From: Sphingomonas sp.
Lineage (GTDB): Bacteria; Pseudomonadota; Alphaproteobacteria; Sphingomonadales; Sphingomonadaceae
Assembly (NCBI GenBank): GCA_017849555.1
Contig: JAFIGU010000086.1
Coordinates: 1 to 45,627, forward strand
DNA: 45,627 bases
Direction: 5' to 3'
Below are positions 7,183 through 15,336 of the stretch, piece after piece; the first letter of the stretch is position 1, and every line of letters starts with the position of its first letter. The notes under the pieces are model-generated. The model was not told the DNA's origin. It did not search any database and saw only the letters and a program-made list of their open reading frames with translations. Made by a program: the position numbers and the translations under genes.

Positions 7183-7340
7183 TCCCGCGCTGAAGTCGAT
7201 GCTTTCTATGCGGCGGCGATGGCTCACGGCGGAAGCGACGAAAGCGCCCCGGCCCGCGCCCACACTATGGGCTCGATTGGTACGCCGCCTATCTCCGCGA
7301 TCCGGCGGGCAACAAGATTTCGGTCGTTTACAACGGGTAA
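7183..7340 (+). pseudogene. Frameshifted C-terminal remnant of a VOC (glyoxalase-like) gene
   Basis: From 7183 the translation SRAEVDAFYAAAMAHGGSDE is the typical helix and turn near the end of a VOC-family protein. The expected continuation is found one frame away from about 7245: PGPRPHYGLDWYAAYLRDP, then AGNKISVVYNG and a stop at 7338-7340. The two halves join only if one base is gained or lost near 7240-7250. Nothing upstream supplies the N-terminal half. I read this as a decayed fragment, about 50 codons long, of a bleomycin-resistance/dioxygenase-type protein. Confidence 0.72.
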
Positions 7341-7356
7341 GCTAGCGTTTTTGCCG

Positions 7357-7447
<91 letters not shown>

Positions 7448-7548
7448 GCGTCGCGCGGGAGCCGCGCTGTGGCGTGCTGCGACGATATGTGCAAGCCCGG
7501 CGATGACTTGCTGTTTCACAATGCCGCGCGCCGTGCAAGATAAGCGGC

Positions 7549-8583
7549 ATGAGGGGGTTGCTTACGCGCACCATCGCCGGGTTTGCTCTGCTTGCCGCGG
7601 CATCGATCGCCACGCCGGCTGCGGCGCAAGACGAGGCGGGATTCCAGGCCTATCTGCCGACGCTCCGCGCCCAGGCGCTGGCCGCGGGCGTCCGCCCGGC
7701 GACGGTGGATTCGGTTTTCCCGACGCTCACCTTCAGCCAGCGCGTCGTCGATCTCGATCGGCAGCAGCCCGGCGGCAATCCCAACGCCCCGGTCGCGATG
7801 TTCGCGCCTTATCGCATCCAGCATGTCGATGCCGCGCGGATCAGCCGCGGGCGCGCCGCCTATCTCGCCAATCGCAGCCGGCTCGCGGCGGTCGAGCGCG
7901 AGACGGGGGTGCCCGAATCGATCATGGTCGCGATCTGGGGCCACGAGACCAATTACGGCAGCTATACCGGCAATTTCGATCTGCTGCGCAGCCTCGCCAC
8001 GCTGGCTTATGAGGGGCGCCGCCGCGATCTGTTCTCGGGCGAGTTCGTCGCCGCGCTGAAGATGCTCGATCGCGGCGTATCGCGCGCGGACCTCAAGGGC
8101 AGCTGGGCCGGTGCCACCGGCAACCCGCAATTCCTCCCCTCGATCTACCTCCGCCTCGCGCGCGACGGCGACGGCGACGGCAAGGCCGATATCTGGAACA
8201 GCGCGGCGGATACGCTGGCATCGATCGGCAATTATTTCGTCAACGCCGGCTGGCGCCCCGGCCAGCCCTGGGGAATCGCGGTCAATGTGCCCGCCGGCTA
8301 TGATCGCAGCGGGCAGGCCAACCGGCTCGTCTCGCCGCGCTGCCCGCGCGTGTTCGAACGGCACAGCGGGTGGCGAACGATGGCCGAATGGCGCGCGCTC
8401 GGGCTGGTGCCGCAGGATCGGCCGTGGCCGGGGGACAATGTGCTCGCGACGCTGCTCGAGCCCGACGGCCCCGGCAAGACCGCCTATCTGCTGACCGGCA
8501 ATTATCGCGTGATCCTCGACTACAATTGCTCGAATTTCTATGCGCTCTCGGTCGGGCTGCTCGCCGATGCGGTCGAGCGCTAA
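7549..8583 (+). CDS. Lytic murein transglycosylase, MltB family
   Basis: This 344-residue protein has a signal peptide (1-26, ATPAAAQ) and an SLT_2 (MltB-type) domain over most of its length. The catalytic glutamate is Glu133 in the WGHETNYG motif (usually WGVETNFG); the GSWAGATGNPQFLPS motif that shapes the active site is present. It should cleave the MurNAc-GlcNAc bond of peptidoglycan with formation of 1,6-anhydro-MurNAc in the periplasm. No lipobox is seen, so it is soluble rather than lipid-anchored. It precedes a D,D-carboxypeptidase gene, a pairing consistent with cell-wall remodelling. A REP-like hairpin at 8601 follows and may end the transcript. Confidence 0.9.
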   Translation: MRGLLTRTIAGFALLAAASIATPAAAQDEAGFQAYLPTLRAQALAAGVRPATVDSVFPTLTFSQRVVDLDRQQPGGNPNAPVAMFAPYRIQHVDAARISRGRAAYLANRSRLAAVERETGVPESIMVAIWGHETNYGSYTGNFDLLRSLATLAYEGRRRDLFSGEFVAALKMLDRGVSRADLKGSWAGATGNPQFLPSIYLRLARDGDGDGKADIWNSAADTLASIGNYFVNAGWRPGQPWGIAVNVPAGYDRSGQANRLVSPRCPRVFERHSGWRTMAEWRALGLVPQDRPWPGDNVLATLLEPDGPGKTAYLLTGNYRVILDYNCSNFYALSVGLLADAVER

Positions 8584-8600
8584 GGCAATTCCCCATATTT

Positions 8601-8633
8601 ACCGTCATGCCGGATCAAGCCCGGCGTGACGGT
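8601..8633 (+). terminator. REP-like hairpin after the transglycosylase gene
   Basis: ACCGTCATGCCGG (8601-8613) and CCGGCGTGACGGT (8621-8633) pair along 13 bases with one G-T pair, around ATCAAGC. It starts 17 bases after the stop codon and belongs to the CCGG-type hairpin family seen elsewhere in the window; it could serve as terminator. Confidence 0.6.
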
Positions 8634-8727
8634 AAAGAATGCCAATCCGCAGCGCGTGGGTGACGATGCCGCACCGCGCGGCTATGGCACCGTTTCGATC
8701 ATCGTTTAGCCGCTGAGTATCCGCTCC

Positions 8728-9903
8728 ATGTCCAAGATCCCCTACGTGCTTGCTGCCCCCGCGATCGCGCTGTCGGTCACTTATCCTTCGGTCGCGTCGG
8801 CGCCGCAGTTCGACACGCCGGCGCCGGTGGCGTTCATGGAGGATCTGTCGTCGGGGGCGATCCTGTACCAGAAGGACGCCGATCGCCGGATGCCGCCGGC
8901 GTCGATGGCCAAGATGATGACGGTTTATGTCGCGTTCGATCTGATCAAGCGCGGCGAGTTGAAGCTCGACCAGCAATTTGAGGTGCGCCCCGAAACCTGG
9001 CAGAAATGGCATGGCCCGGCAGCAGGTTCGACGATGTTCCTGTCATCCGGTGAGAAGGTGTCGGTCGCCAATCTGCTCTACGGGATCGTCACGCTGTCGG
9101 GCAATGACGCCTGCGTCGTCCTCGCGGAGGGGATTTCGGGGACCGAGGATGCCTTCGTCCAGCGGATGAACGAGGCGGCCAAGCGGATCGGGCTGACCAA
9201 CAGCCATTTCGGCACCTCCAACGGCTGGCCCGACAATGGCGTCACCTATGTCACCGCGCGCGATCTCGCGAAGCTCGCTGCCGCGACGATCACCGATCAT
9301 TACAAGCTCTACAAGCAATTCTATTCGCGCCCCGATTTCACCTGGGGCAAGACGCTTGGCTCGGGCGCGGCGATCACCCAGGCGAACCGCGATCCGTTGC
9401 TCGGCCGCGTCGCGGGCGCCGACGGGCTCAAGACCGGGCATACCGAGGAAGCGGGCTATGGCTTCACCGGCTCGGCGGAACAGAACGGGCGCCGGCTGGT
9501 GATGGTCGTCGCCGGGCTGACCGGGTTTAACCAGCGGATCAGCGAGTCGGTGCGTTTCATGGACTGGGGCTTCCGCGCGTGGCAGGCCAAGCCGGTGGTG
9601 AAGCAGGGCCGCAAGGTCGGCGACGCCGCGGTGCAGCTCGGCAGTTCGTCGAGCGTCGGGCTGGTAGCGCCGCGCGATCTGAAGGTCGCGCTGCCCGCCG
9701 GCGCGGTGCCGGTGCTCAGCGCCAAGATCGTCTATCAGGGGCCGGTCAAGGCGCCGATCAAGGCCGGCGATCATATCGCCGATCTGGTCGTCACCTCGCC
9801 GGGGCTGCCCGATCAGACGCTGCCGCTCGCGGCGGAGAAGGATGTCGGGCAGGCGGGTTTCTTCGGGCGCGCCTGGGCCGGGCTGACCGGACTGTTCGGA
9901 TGA
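8728..9903 (+). CDS. D-alanyl-D-alanine carboxypeptidase (PBP5/6, DacF-type)
   Basis: This 391-residue penicillin-binding protein has a signal peptide (1-25, SVASA) and the three class motifs of family S11: SxxK as Ser59-Met-Ala-Lys62, SxN as Ser124-Gly-Asn126 and KTG at Lys235-Thr-Gly237. A C-terminal beta-rich domain (about 285-375, DLKVALPAG) and a final amphipathic helix (FFGRAWAGLTGLFG) would rest on the inner membrane. It trims the terminal D-Ala from peptidoglycan pentapeptides and thus limits cross-linking. Its stop overlaps the tmk start as ATGA, so cell-wall and DNA-precursor genes are translationally linked here. Confidence 0.93.
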   Translation: MSKIPYVLAAPAIALSVTYPSVASAPQFDTPAPVAFMEDLSSGAILYQKDADRRMPPASMAKMMTVYVAFDLIKRGELKLDQQFEVRPETWQKWHGPAAGSTMFLSSGEKVSVANLLYGIVTLSGNDACVVLAEGISGTEDAFVQRMNEAAKRIGLTNSHFGTSNGWPDNGVTYVTARDLAKLAAATITDHYKLYKQFYSRPDFTWGKTLGSGAAITQANRDPLLGRVAGADGLKTGHTEEAGYGFTGSAEQNGRRLVMVVAGLTGFNQRISESVRFMDWGFRAWQAKPVVKQGRKVGDAAVQLGSSSSVGLVAPRDLKVALPAGAVPVLSAKIVYQGPVKAPIKAGDHIADLVVTSPGLPDQTLPLAAEKDVGQAGFFGRAWAGLTGLFG

Positions 9904-10526
9904 TCGGTCGCTTCCTCTCGCTCGAAGGCGGGGAGGGAGCCGGCAAGTCGACCCAGGTGCGCGCGCTGGCCGCCGCGCTGGAGGCGCGCGGCATCCCGAC
10001 GCTGGTGACGCGCGAACCCGGCGGCAGCGAGGGCGCGGAGGCGATCCGCGGGCTGCTGATGCAGGGCGACGTGCAGCGCTGGAGCGCGCATACCGAGGCA
10101 TTGCTGTTCGCTGCCGCGCGCGCGGATCATGTCGAAAAGACGATCCGCCCGGCGATCGGCGCAGGGACCTGGGTGATCTCCGATCGCTATATCGATTCGA
10201 CCCGCGCCTATCAGGGGGTTGCGGGCGGGATCGACGATGCCGCGATCCTCGCGCTCCACGCCTTCGGATCGCGCGGGCTGCTGCCCGATCGCACCTTCGT
10301 GCTCGAACTGCCCCCGGCGGAAGGCGCGCGCCGCGCCGCGGGGCGTGATGGCTCAGGGGCGGATCGCTTCGCGTTGCGCGACGAGAATTTCCATGTCGCG
10401 GTGGCCGAGGCGTTCGATCGCTTCGCCCGCGTCGAGCCCGATCGCTTCCGCCGCGTCGATGCCACCCGCCCGACCGCCGAGGTCACCGCGGCGCTGCTCG
10501 ACGGGCTCGCCGATCTGCTGCCATGA
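9900..10526 (+). CDS. tmk: Thymidylate kinase
   Basis: This 208-residue enzyme phosphorylates dTMP to dTDP. The P-loop is GGEGAGKST (residues 10-18), the DRY motif is Asp95-Arg-Tyr97 with IDST following, and the lid carries arginines (GRDGSGADRFALR) while the P-loop lacks one, as in the E. coli-type class. The start ATG at 9900 overlaps the dacF stop and gives the standard length; the frame is open upstream but without family similarity. Its own stop overlaps the holB start (ATGA), the usual tmk-holB order. Confidence 0.96.
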   Translation: MIGRFLSLEGGEGAGKSTQVRALAAALEARGIPTLVTREPGGSEGAEAIRGLLMQGDVQRWSAHTEALLFAAARADHVEKTIRPAIGAGTWVISDRYIDSTRAYQGVAGGIDDAAILALHAFGSRGLLPDRTFVLELPPAEGARRAAGRDGSGADRFALRDENFHVAVAEAFDRFARVEPDRFRRVDATRPTAEVTAALLDGLADLLP

Positions 10527-11473
10527 CGTCATTCCACGGCAATGCCGCGGCACGCGCGGCTTTCGACGCGGCGATCGACAGCGGCGTGCTGCATCACGCC
10601 TGGCTGCTCGCCGGCCCGCAGGGGGTGGGGAAGGGACGGTTCGCGCGCGATGCGGCAGCGCGATTGCTCGCTTCGTCCGCCGGCGATGCGACCGGCGAAC
10701 GCACCCGCGCGCTGATCGAGGCCGGATCGCACCCCGATTATCGCGAGCTGGCGCGGCTGGAGAAAGAGGAACGCGGCGAGACGCGGCTGGCGCGGAGCAT
10801 CACGATCGCGCAGGTCCGCGCGCTGCATCCGTTGTTCGCCACCACGCCGTCGCTCGGGCCGCGCCGGGTGATCGTGATCGACGCGATCGACGATCTCGAG
10901 CGCGAGGGCGCCAATGCGCTGCTCAAGAGCCTCGAGGAGCCGCCGCCCGGCACCGTCTTCCTGCTCGTCAGCCATGCGCCGGGGCGGTTGCTGCCGACGA
11001 TCCGCTCGCGCTGCCGCACCTTGCGTTTCAACCTGCTCGACGAGCGCGAGGTGCGCGAGGTGCTGCGCGAACAGGCGCCCGATCTGCGCGGCGACGAGCT
11101 GGAGGCGCTGGTACGCGCTGCGGCGGGGTCGCCAGGGCGGGCGCTGCGCTATGCCGGGCTCGATCTCGGCGCGATCGACAATGCGCTGACGACGATCGCG
11201 CGCACCGGCGACCGCGCCAATGCCGAGCGCACGCGGCTCGCCAAGGCGCTGTCGACCAAGGCGGCACAGCCGCGCTACGAGGCGTTCCTCGATCGCGCGC
11301 CGGAGTTCATCGCGTTGCAGGCGCCCGAGCGCGCCGGGGACGAGTTGCGCGTGGTGCTCGATGCCTATGAGGAAGCGCAGGCGATCGCCGGCGCGGCGCG
11401 GCGCCTGTCGCTCGACGCTGGGGGCACGGTGTTCGAACTGGCGGGGGTGGTGGCGCGGCTGGCGCGCTCGTAA
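10523..11473 (+). CDS. holB: DNA polymerase III subunit delta'
   Basis: This 316-residue clamp-loader subunit has an AAA+ core with a P-loop-like GPQGVGKG (31-38), an EEPP/PGTVFLLVSH segment and the SRC motif (SRCRTLRF) that supplies the arginine finger to gamma/tau. In the holoenzyme it helps open and load the beta clamp. The only cysteine is the one in SRC: the four-cysteine zinc module found in E. coli delta' and DnaX is absent, replaced by an Ala/Gly-rich loop around 48-60. It follows tmk with a 4-nt overlap. Length is typical. Confidence 0.93.
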   Translation: MTSFHGNAAARAAFDAAIDSGVLHHAWLLAGPQGVGKGRFARDAAARLLASSAGDATGERTRALIEAGSHPDYRELARLEKEERGETRLARSITIAQVRALHPLFATTPSLGPRRVIVIDAIDDLEREGANALLKSLEEPPPGTVFLLVSHAPGRLLPTIRSRCRTLRFNLLDEREVREVLREQAPDLRGDELEALVRAAAGSPGRALRYAGLDLGAIDNALTTIARTGDRANAERTRLAKALSTKAAQPRYEAFLDRAPEFIALQAPERAGDELRVVLDAYEEAQAIAGAARRLSLDAGGTVFELAGVVARLARS

Positions 11474-11479
11474 CCTTAT

Positions 11480-11567
11480 GTCCCCGCGAAGGGTCCCCAT
11501 CAAAGTATTGCTTAGATGGGAACCCAAGGCGGGGACCCAGTCCGGGCTCCCGCCGCCGCGGGAGCAC
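11480..11567 (+). repeat. Dispersed ~85-bp element, copy 1
   Basis: The holB-metG gap holds GTCCCCGCGAAGGG, then CCCATCAAAGTA...TAGATGGG (a stem), ACCCAAGGCGGGGACCCAGT and GGGCTCCCGCC. The reverse complement of 39060-39144 carries the same blocks in the same order. Nested palindromes and intergenic placement mark it as a REP-like mobile or structural repeat. It may also separate holB and metG transcription. Confidence 0.75.
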
Positions 11568-11625
11568 AAGTGAGGGTGCGGTGACGGGCATTCCATCTGC
11601 CATATCCCTGCTGTAGGGGGTGGGC

Positions 11626-13170
11626 ATGGCCGACCCCTTTTATATCACGACCGCAATCAGCTACCCCAACGGCAAGCCGCATATCGGCCACGCGTATGAA
11701 GCGATCGCCGCCGACGCGATCGCGCGCTTCAACCGCCAGACCGGGCGCGACGTGCGCTTCCAGACCGGCACCGACGAGCACGGCCTGAAGATGATGCAGA
11801 CGGCACGCCAGCGCGCCATCGAGGTGCGCGATATTGCATTCGAAATGACGTATTTATTCAAGGCAATGTGCGACGATCTCAACATCTCCTACGATCGTTT
11901 CATCCGCACCACCGATGCCGATCATTATCGTGCCAGCCAGGCGATCTGGGAGCAGATGCGCGAGGCGGGGGACCTCTATCTCGATCGCTACGAGGGTTGG
12001 TATTCGGTCCGCGACGAAGCCTTTTACGACGAGAAGGAACTGGTCGACGGGGAGGGGGGCGAGAAGCTCTCGCCCCAAGGTACCCCGGTCGAATGGACCG
12101 CGGAGGAGACGTGGTTCTTCCGGCTCTCCAAATATCAGCAGCCGTTACTCGATCTCTATCGCGACAACCCCGACTTCATCCGCCCCGAGGCGCGGCGCAA
12201 CGAGATCATGCGCTTCGTCGAGGGCGGGCTGTCCGACCTGTCGGTCTCGCGCACCAGCTTCGACTGGGGCGTGCCGGTGCCGGGAAGCCCGGGGCATGTG
12301 ATGTATGTATGGGTCGATGCGCTGACCAATTACCTCACCGGCGCGGGCTATCCCGACGGCGAGATGCGTTACTGGCCGGCGAACCTGCACCTGATCGGCA
12401 AGGATATCGTCCGCTTCCACACCGTCTATTGGCCGGCGTTCCTGATGTCGGCGGGGATCGCGCTGCCGAAATCGGTGTTCGGGCACGGCTTCGTGCTCCA
12501 CCGCGGCGAGAAGATGTCGAAGAGCGTCGGCAATGTCGTCGATCCGCTCGAACTGACCGCGGCATTCGGGGTCGATGCGCTGCGCTATTTCCTGCTGCGC
12601 GAAGTGAGCTTCGGGCAGGACGGGAGCTATTCGGCCGAGGCGATCGTCACCCGCGTCAATGCCGAGCTCGCCAATGCCTTCGGCAATCTCGCGCAGCGCA
12701 CCTTGTCGTTCATCGCCAAGAATCTCGACGGCGCGATGCCCGAGCACGGCCGCGCCGAGGATGCCGACGGGCAGCTGATCGAGGAAGTCGTCCTCGCGGC
12801 AGCCGGGTTCAAGACCGCGTTCGAGGACCTGATGCTGAGCCAGGGGGTCGAGGCGTGGCTGCGCGGCGTCTTCGCGTGCAACGCCTATATCGACGCCCAG
12901 GCGCCGTGGACGCTGCGCAAGACCGACCCGGAGCGGATGCATGCCGTGCTGCGCACCCTGATCCGCGCGATCCGCATCCTCGCGATCACGATCCTGCCGG
13001 TCGTGCCCGAGGCGGCGGGCAAGGTGCTCGACCAGCTTGGCGCCGAAGCGCGCGATCATGCGGCGGTCGATGACGACGGCTGGTACGATCGTCATGCCGC
13101 GACCGGCTTCCGCATCGCCGCGCCGACCCCGGTATTTCCGCGGCTCGAACTCCCGGTGGAGACCGAGTGA
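11626..13170 (+). CDS. metG: Methionyl-tRNA synthetase
   Basis: This 514-residue class I synthetase charges tRNA-Met (initiator and elongator). The HIGH motif is at 19-22 (KPHIGHAY) and KMSKS at 296-300. The anticodon-binding helical bundle follows, and there is no C-terminal tRNA-binding (Tra1) domain, as in the short form. The WYSVRDEAFY segment (126-135) marks the connective-peptide region, and no CxxC zinc pairs are seen, so it is the zinc-free type. ATG 11626 follows a GGGGG-rich ribosome site; a GTG two codons earlier is less likely. Confidence 0.96.
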   Translation: MADPFYITTAISYPNGKPHIGHAYEAIAADAIARFNRQTGRDVRFQTGTDEHGLKMMQTARQRAIEVRDIAFEMTYLFKAMCDDLNISYDRFIRTTDADHYRASQAIWEQMREAGDLYLDRYEGWYSVRDEAFYDEKELVDGEGGEKLSPQGTPVEWTAEETWFFRLSKYQQPLLDLYRDNPDFIRPEARRNEIMRFVEGGLSDLSVSRTSFDWGVPVPGSPGHVMYVWVDALTNYLTGAGYPDGEMRYWPANLHLIGKDIVRFHTVYWPAFLMSAGIALPKSVFGHGFVLHRGEKMSKSVGNVVDPLELTAAFGVDALRYFLLREVSFGQDGSYSAEAIVTRVNAELANAFGNLAQRTLSFIAKNLDGAMPEHGRAEDADGQLIEEVVLAAAGFKTAFEDLMLSQGVEAWLRGVFACNAYIDAQAPWTLRKTDPERMHAVLRTLIRAIRILAITILPVVPEAAGKVLDQLGAEARDHAAVDDDGWYDRHAATGFRIAAPTPVFPRLELPVETE

Positions 13171-13946
13171 TGCTGGCCGACAGTCATTGTCATCTGAATT
13201 ACAAGGGCTTGGCGGAGGATCAGCCGGCGGTGCTCGAACGCGCCCGCGCGCGCGGGGTCACCGCGATGCTCAATATCGCGACCCGCGAACGCGAATGGGA
13301 CGAGGTGCTGGCGACCGCCGAGCGCGAACCCGATGTGTGGGCGACGGTCGGCATCCACCCGCATGAGGCGGACGAGCATCCGCATATCGACACCGCCAAG
13401 CTCGTCGCGCGCGCCGCGCATCCGCGCATCGTCGGGATCGGTGAGACCGGGCTCGATTATTATTACGACCACAGCGACCGTGCGCGGCAGCAGGCGAGCT
13501 TCCGCGCGCATATCGCCGCGGCGCGCGAGGCGCAGGTGCCGATCATCGTCCACACCCGCGACGCCGAGGACGACACCGCCGCGATCCTGCGCGAGGAAAT
13601 GGGGAAGGGGGGCTTCACCGGGGTCATCCATTGCTTCACCGGGACGGGGGCGTTCGCCGATATCGCGCTCGATCTGGGCTTCTACATCTCGATCTCGGGG
13701 ATCGTGACGTTCAAGAGCGCACGCGAGCTGCAGGAAACCGCGGCGCGGCTGCCGATCGAGCGGCTCTTGGTCGAAACCGATGCGCCGTTCCTCGCGCCGG
13801 TGCCGCATCGCGGCAAGACGGGCGAACCGGCATTCGTCGCCGATACCGCGGCGTTCCTCGCCGATTTGCGCGGGGAGCCGGTTGAGCAATTACAGGATGT
13901 TACGGCGCGCAACTTCCACCAATTATTCAGCAAGACCCGCGCGTGA
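13170..13946 (+). CDS. tatD: TatD family metal-dependent DNase
   Basis: This 258-residue TIM-barrel hydrolase has the full TatD metal set: His6 and His8 (DSHCHL), Glu92 (GIGETGLDYY), His128 (IVHTRDA), His154 (IHCFTG) and Asp204 (ETDAPFLAP). Family members are 3'-5' exonucleases or DNA-repair nucleases in the cytoplasm. The ATG at 13170 overlaps the metG stop by one base (TGATG); metG-tatD-MBL is a widely kept alphaproteobacterial order. Its stop overlaps the next start as GTGA. Confidence 0.93.
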   Translation: MLADSHCHLNYKGLAEDQPAVLERARARGVTAMLNIATREREWDEVLATAEREPDVWATVGIHPHEADEHPHIDTAKLVARAAHPRIVGIGETGLDYYYDHSDRARQQASFRAHIAAAREAQVPIIVHTRDAEDDTAAILREEMGKGGFTGVIHCFTGTGAFADIALDLGFYISISGIVTFKSARELQETAARLPIERLLVETDAPFLAPVPHRGKTGEPAFVADTAAFLADLRGEPVEQLQDVTARNFHQLFSKTRA

Positions 13947-14707
13947 AGCTACGTATCCTCGGCTCCGGCACTTCGTCCGGCGTGCCGCGGATCGGCAATG
14001 ACTGGGGGGCATGCGATCCCGCCGAGCCGCGCAACCAGCGCACCCGCGCCTCGGCGCTGATCGAGCATGCCGGGACGCGTATCCTGATCGACACCAGCCC
14101 GGACATGCGCGCGCAATTGCTCGCCGCCGAGGTGGGGATGATCGACGCGGTGATCTGGACCCATGAACATGCCGATCACGTCTTCGGCATCGACGATCTT
14201 CGGCAAATCTTCCACGTCCGCCACCGCCCGGTCCCGGCCTATGCCCGGCCGGCGACCGAGGCCGCGCTGCGCGAGAAATTCGGATACGTCTTCGAAGGCC
14301 AGCACGGCTATCCGGCGAGCGTATCGCTCGCCACCTTGCCCGATCGGATGGCGATCGGCGCGATCGAGATCGCCTGCGCCGATCAGCCGCATGCGTCGAT
14401 CACCTCGACCGGGTTGCGCTTTACAGTCGATGGCAAGTCGATCGGCTATGCTACTGATCTCAGCGGCATGACGCCCGAGATGCGCGGGCTTTACGCCGGG
14501 GTCGATCTGTGGGTGGTCGATGCGCTGCGCCGCAAGCCGCATCCGTCGCACCCGCATCTCGGGCAGGTGCTCGAATGGGTCGACGAGCTGGCGCCGCAAC
14601 GCACCGTGCTGATCCATATGGACCAGTCGATGGATTATCATACATTGCGCGCCGAACTGCCGCTGGGCATCGAGCCGGGCTTTGACGGGATGGAGATCGC
14701 GCTGTGA
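13943..14707 (+). CDS. MBL-fold metallohydrolase, PhnP-like
   Basis: This 254-residue protein has the metallo-beta-lactamase signature THEHADH at 73-79, the N-terminal LGSGTSSGVPRIG loop and later ligands in ATDLSGM and IHMDQSMDY. It resembles PhnP-type phosphodiesterases and RNase-Z-like hydrolases that act on cyclic phosphates. A PhnP role in phosphonate use is unlikely, since no phn gene is near. The GTG start overlaps tatD and the stop overlaps the next gene, both as GTGA. Specific substrate unknown. Confidence 0.88.
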   Translation: MKLRILGSGTSSGVPRIGNDWGACDPAEPRNQRTRASALIEHAGTRILIDTSPDMRAQLLAAEVGMIDAVIWTHEHADHVFGIDDLRQIFHVRHRPVPAYARPATEAALREKFGYVFEGQHGYPASVSLATLPDRMAIGAIEIACADQPHASITSTGLRFTVDGKSIGYATDLSGMTPEMRGLYAGVDLWVVDALRRKPHPSHPHLGQVLEWVDELAPQRTVLIHMDQSMDYHTLRAELPLGIEPGFDGMEIAL

Positions 14708-15306
14708 ACGACGGCGCCCAGGTTGCGCTCTATCTGCTGATGCTCGCGCTGCCCTTGTCGGCGCTGCTCAGCCGGCGCGTGCCGGTCGGGCGGACGGTGA
14801 AGATGGCGCTGGCCTGGGTGCTGATCTTCGCGATCGGGCTGGTGGTCGTCGCGCAGCGCGACCGGCTCAAGCCGATCTGGAACGACACGCGCGATGCCTT
14901 GTTCGGGCGCGACCAGCATGTCGTCGGCTCGACGGTGCGGATTCATATCGCGCCCGATGGGCATTTCTGGGCCACCACAACCATCAACGGCGTCGAGCGG
15001 CGGATGCTGATCGACAGCGGCGCGACGACGACCGCATTGTCCGAAGCCACCGCCAGAGCCGCGCATGTCGCGACCGACGACAGTCCGTTCGCAGCAGCGA
15101 TCGAAACCGCCAACGGGTCGGTACAGGCAAGCCGCGCGCAGGTTCAGCGGCTCGAACTCGGCAGCATCGTCGCGCGCGACCTGCCGGTGGTCGTCGCGCC
15201 CGAATTCGGCGATCTCGACGTGCTGGGAATGAATTTCCTCTCGCAACTCGCATCGTGGCGCGTCGAGGGGGACGTGCTGATCCTCGAACCCAAACCCCGG
15301 ACGTGA
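14704..15306 (+). CDS. Membrane-anchored retropepsin-like aspartic protease
   Basis: This 200-residue protein has two N-terminal membrane segments (about 6-24 and 34-51) followed by a clan AA aspartic protease domain (TIGR02281 type). The catalytic motif is MLIDSGATTT with Asp104-Ser-Gly, and a second hydrophobic Gly turn comes at DLDVLGMNFL. Such proteins have one catalytic Asp per chain and must dimerise, like retroviral protease. With the linker between 52 and 75 the protease domain should face the periplasm. It is coupled to the MBL gene by GTGA overlap. Role and substrate are unknown. Confidence 0.82.
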   Translation: MNDGAQVALYLLMLALPLSALLSRRVPVGRTVKMALAWVLIFAIGLVVVAQRDRLKPIWNDTRDALFGRDQHVVGSTVRIHIAPDGHFWATTTINGVERRMLIDSGATTTALSEATARAAHVATDDSPFAAAIETANGSVQASRAQVQRLELGSIVARDLPVVVAPEFGDLDVLGMNFLSQLASWRVEGDVLILEPKPRT

Positions 15307-15336
15307 TTTACATAATGTATATTATCGATCTTATAT
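15307..15336 (+). promoter_or_regulatory. AT-rich leader before mazG
   Basis: The 30 bases before mazG are strikingly AT-rich in a very GC-rich genome (TAATGTATATTAT and TTATATATGG). No Shine-Dalgarno sequence is visible before ATG 15337. It may hold a -10 element and a leaderless or near-leaderless start. Confidence 0.4.

Noticed and set aside
13943..14707. Phosphonate-pathway PhnP
   Set aside because: The fold agrees, but no phn genes are present and the tatD neighbourhood is typical of the housekeeping homologue.
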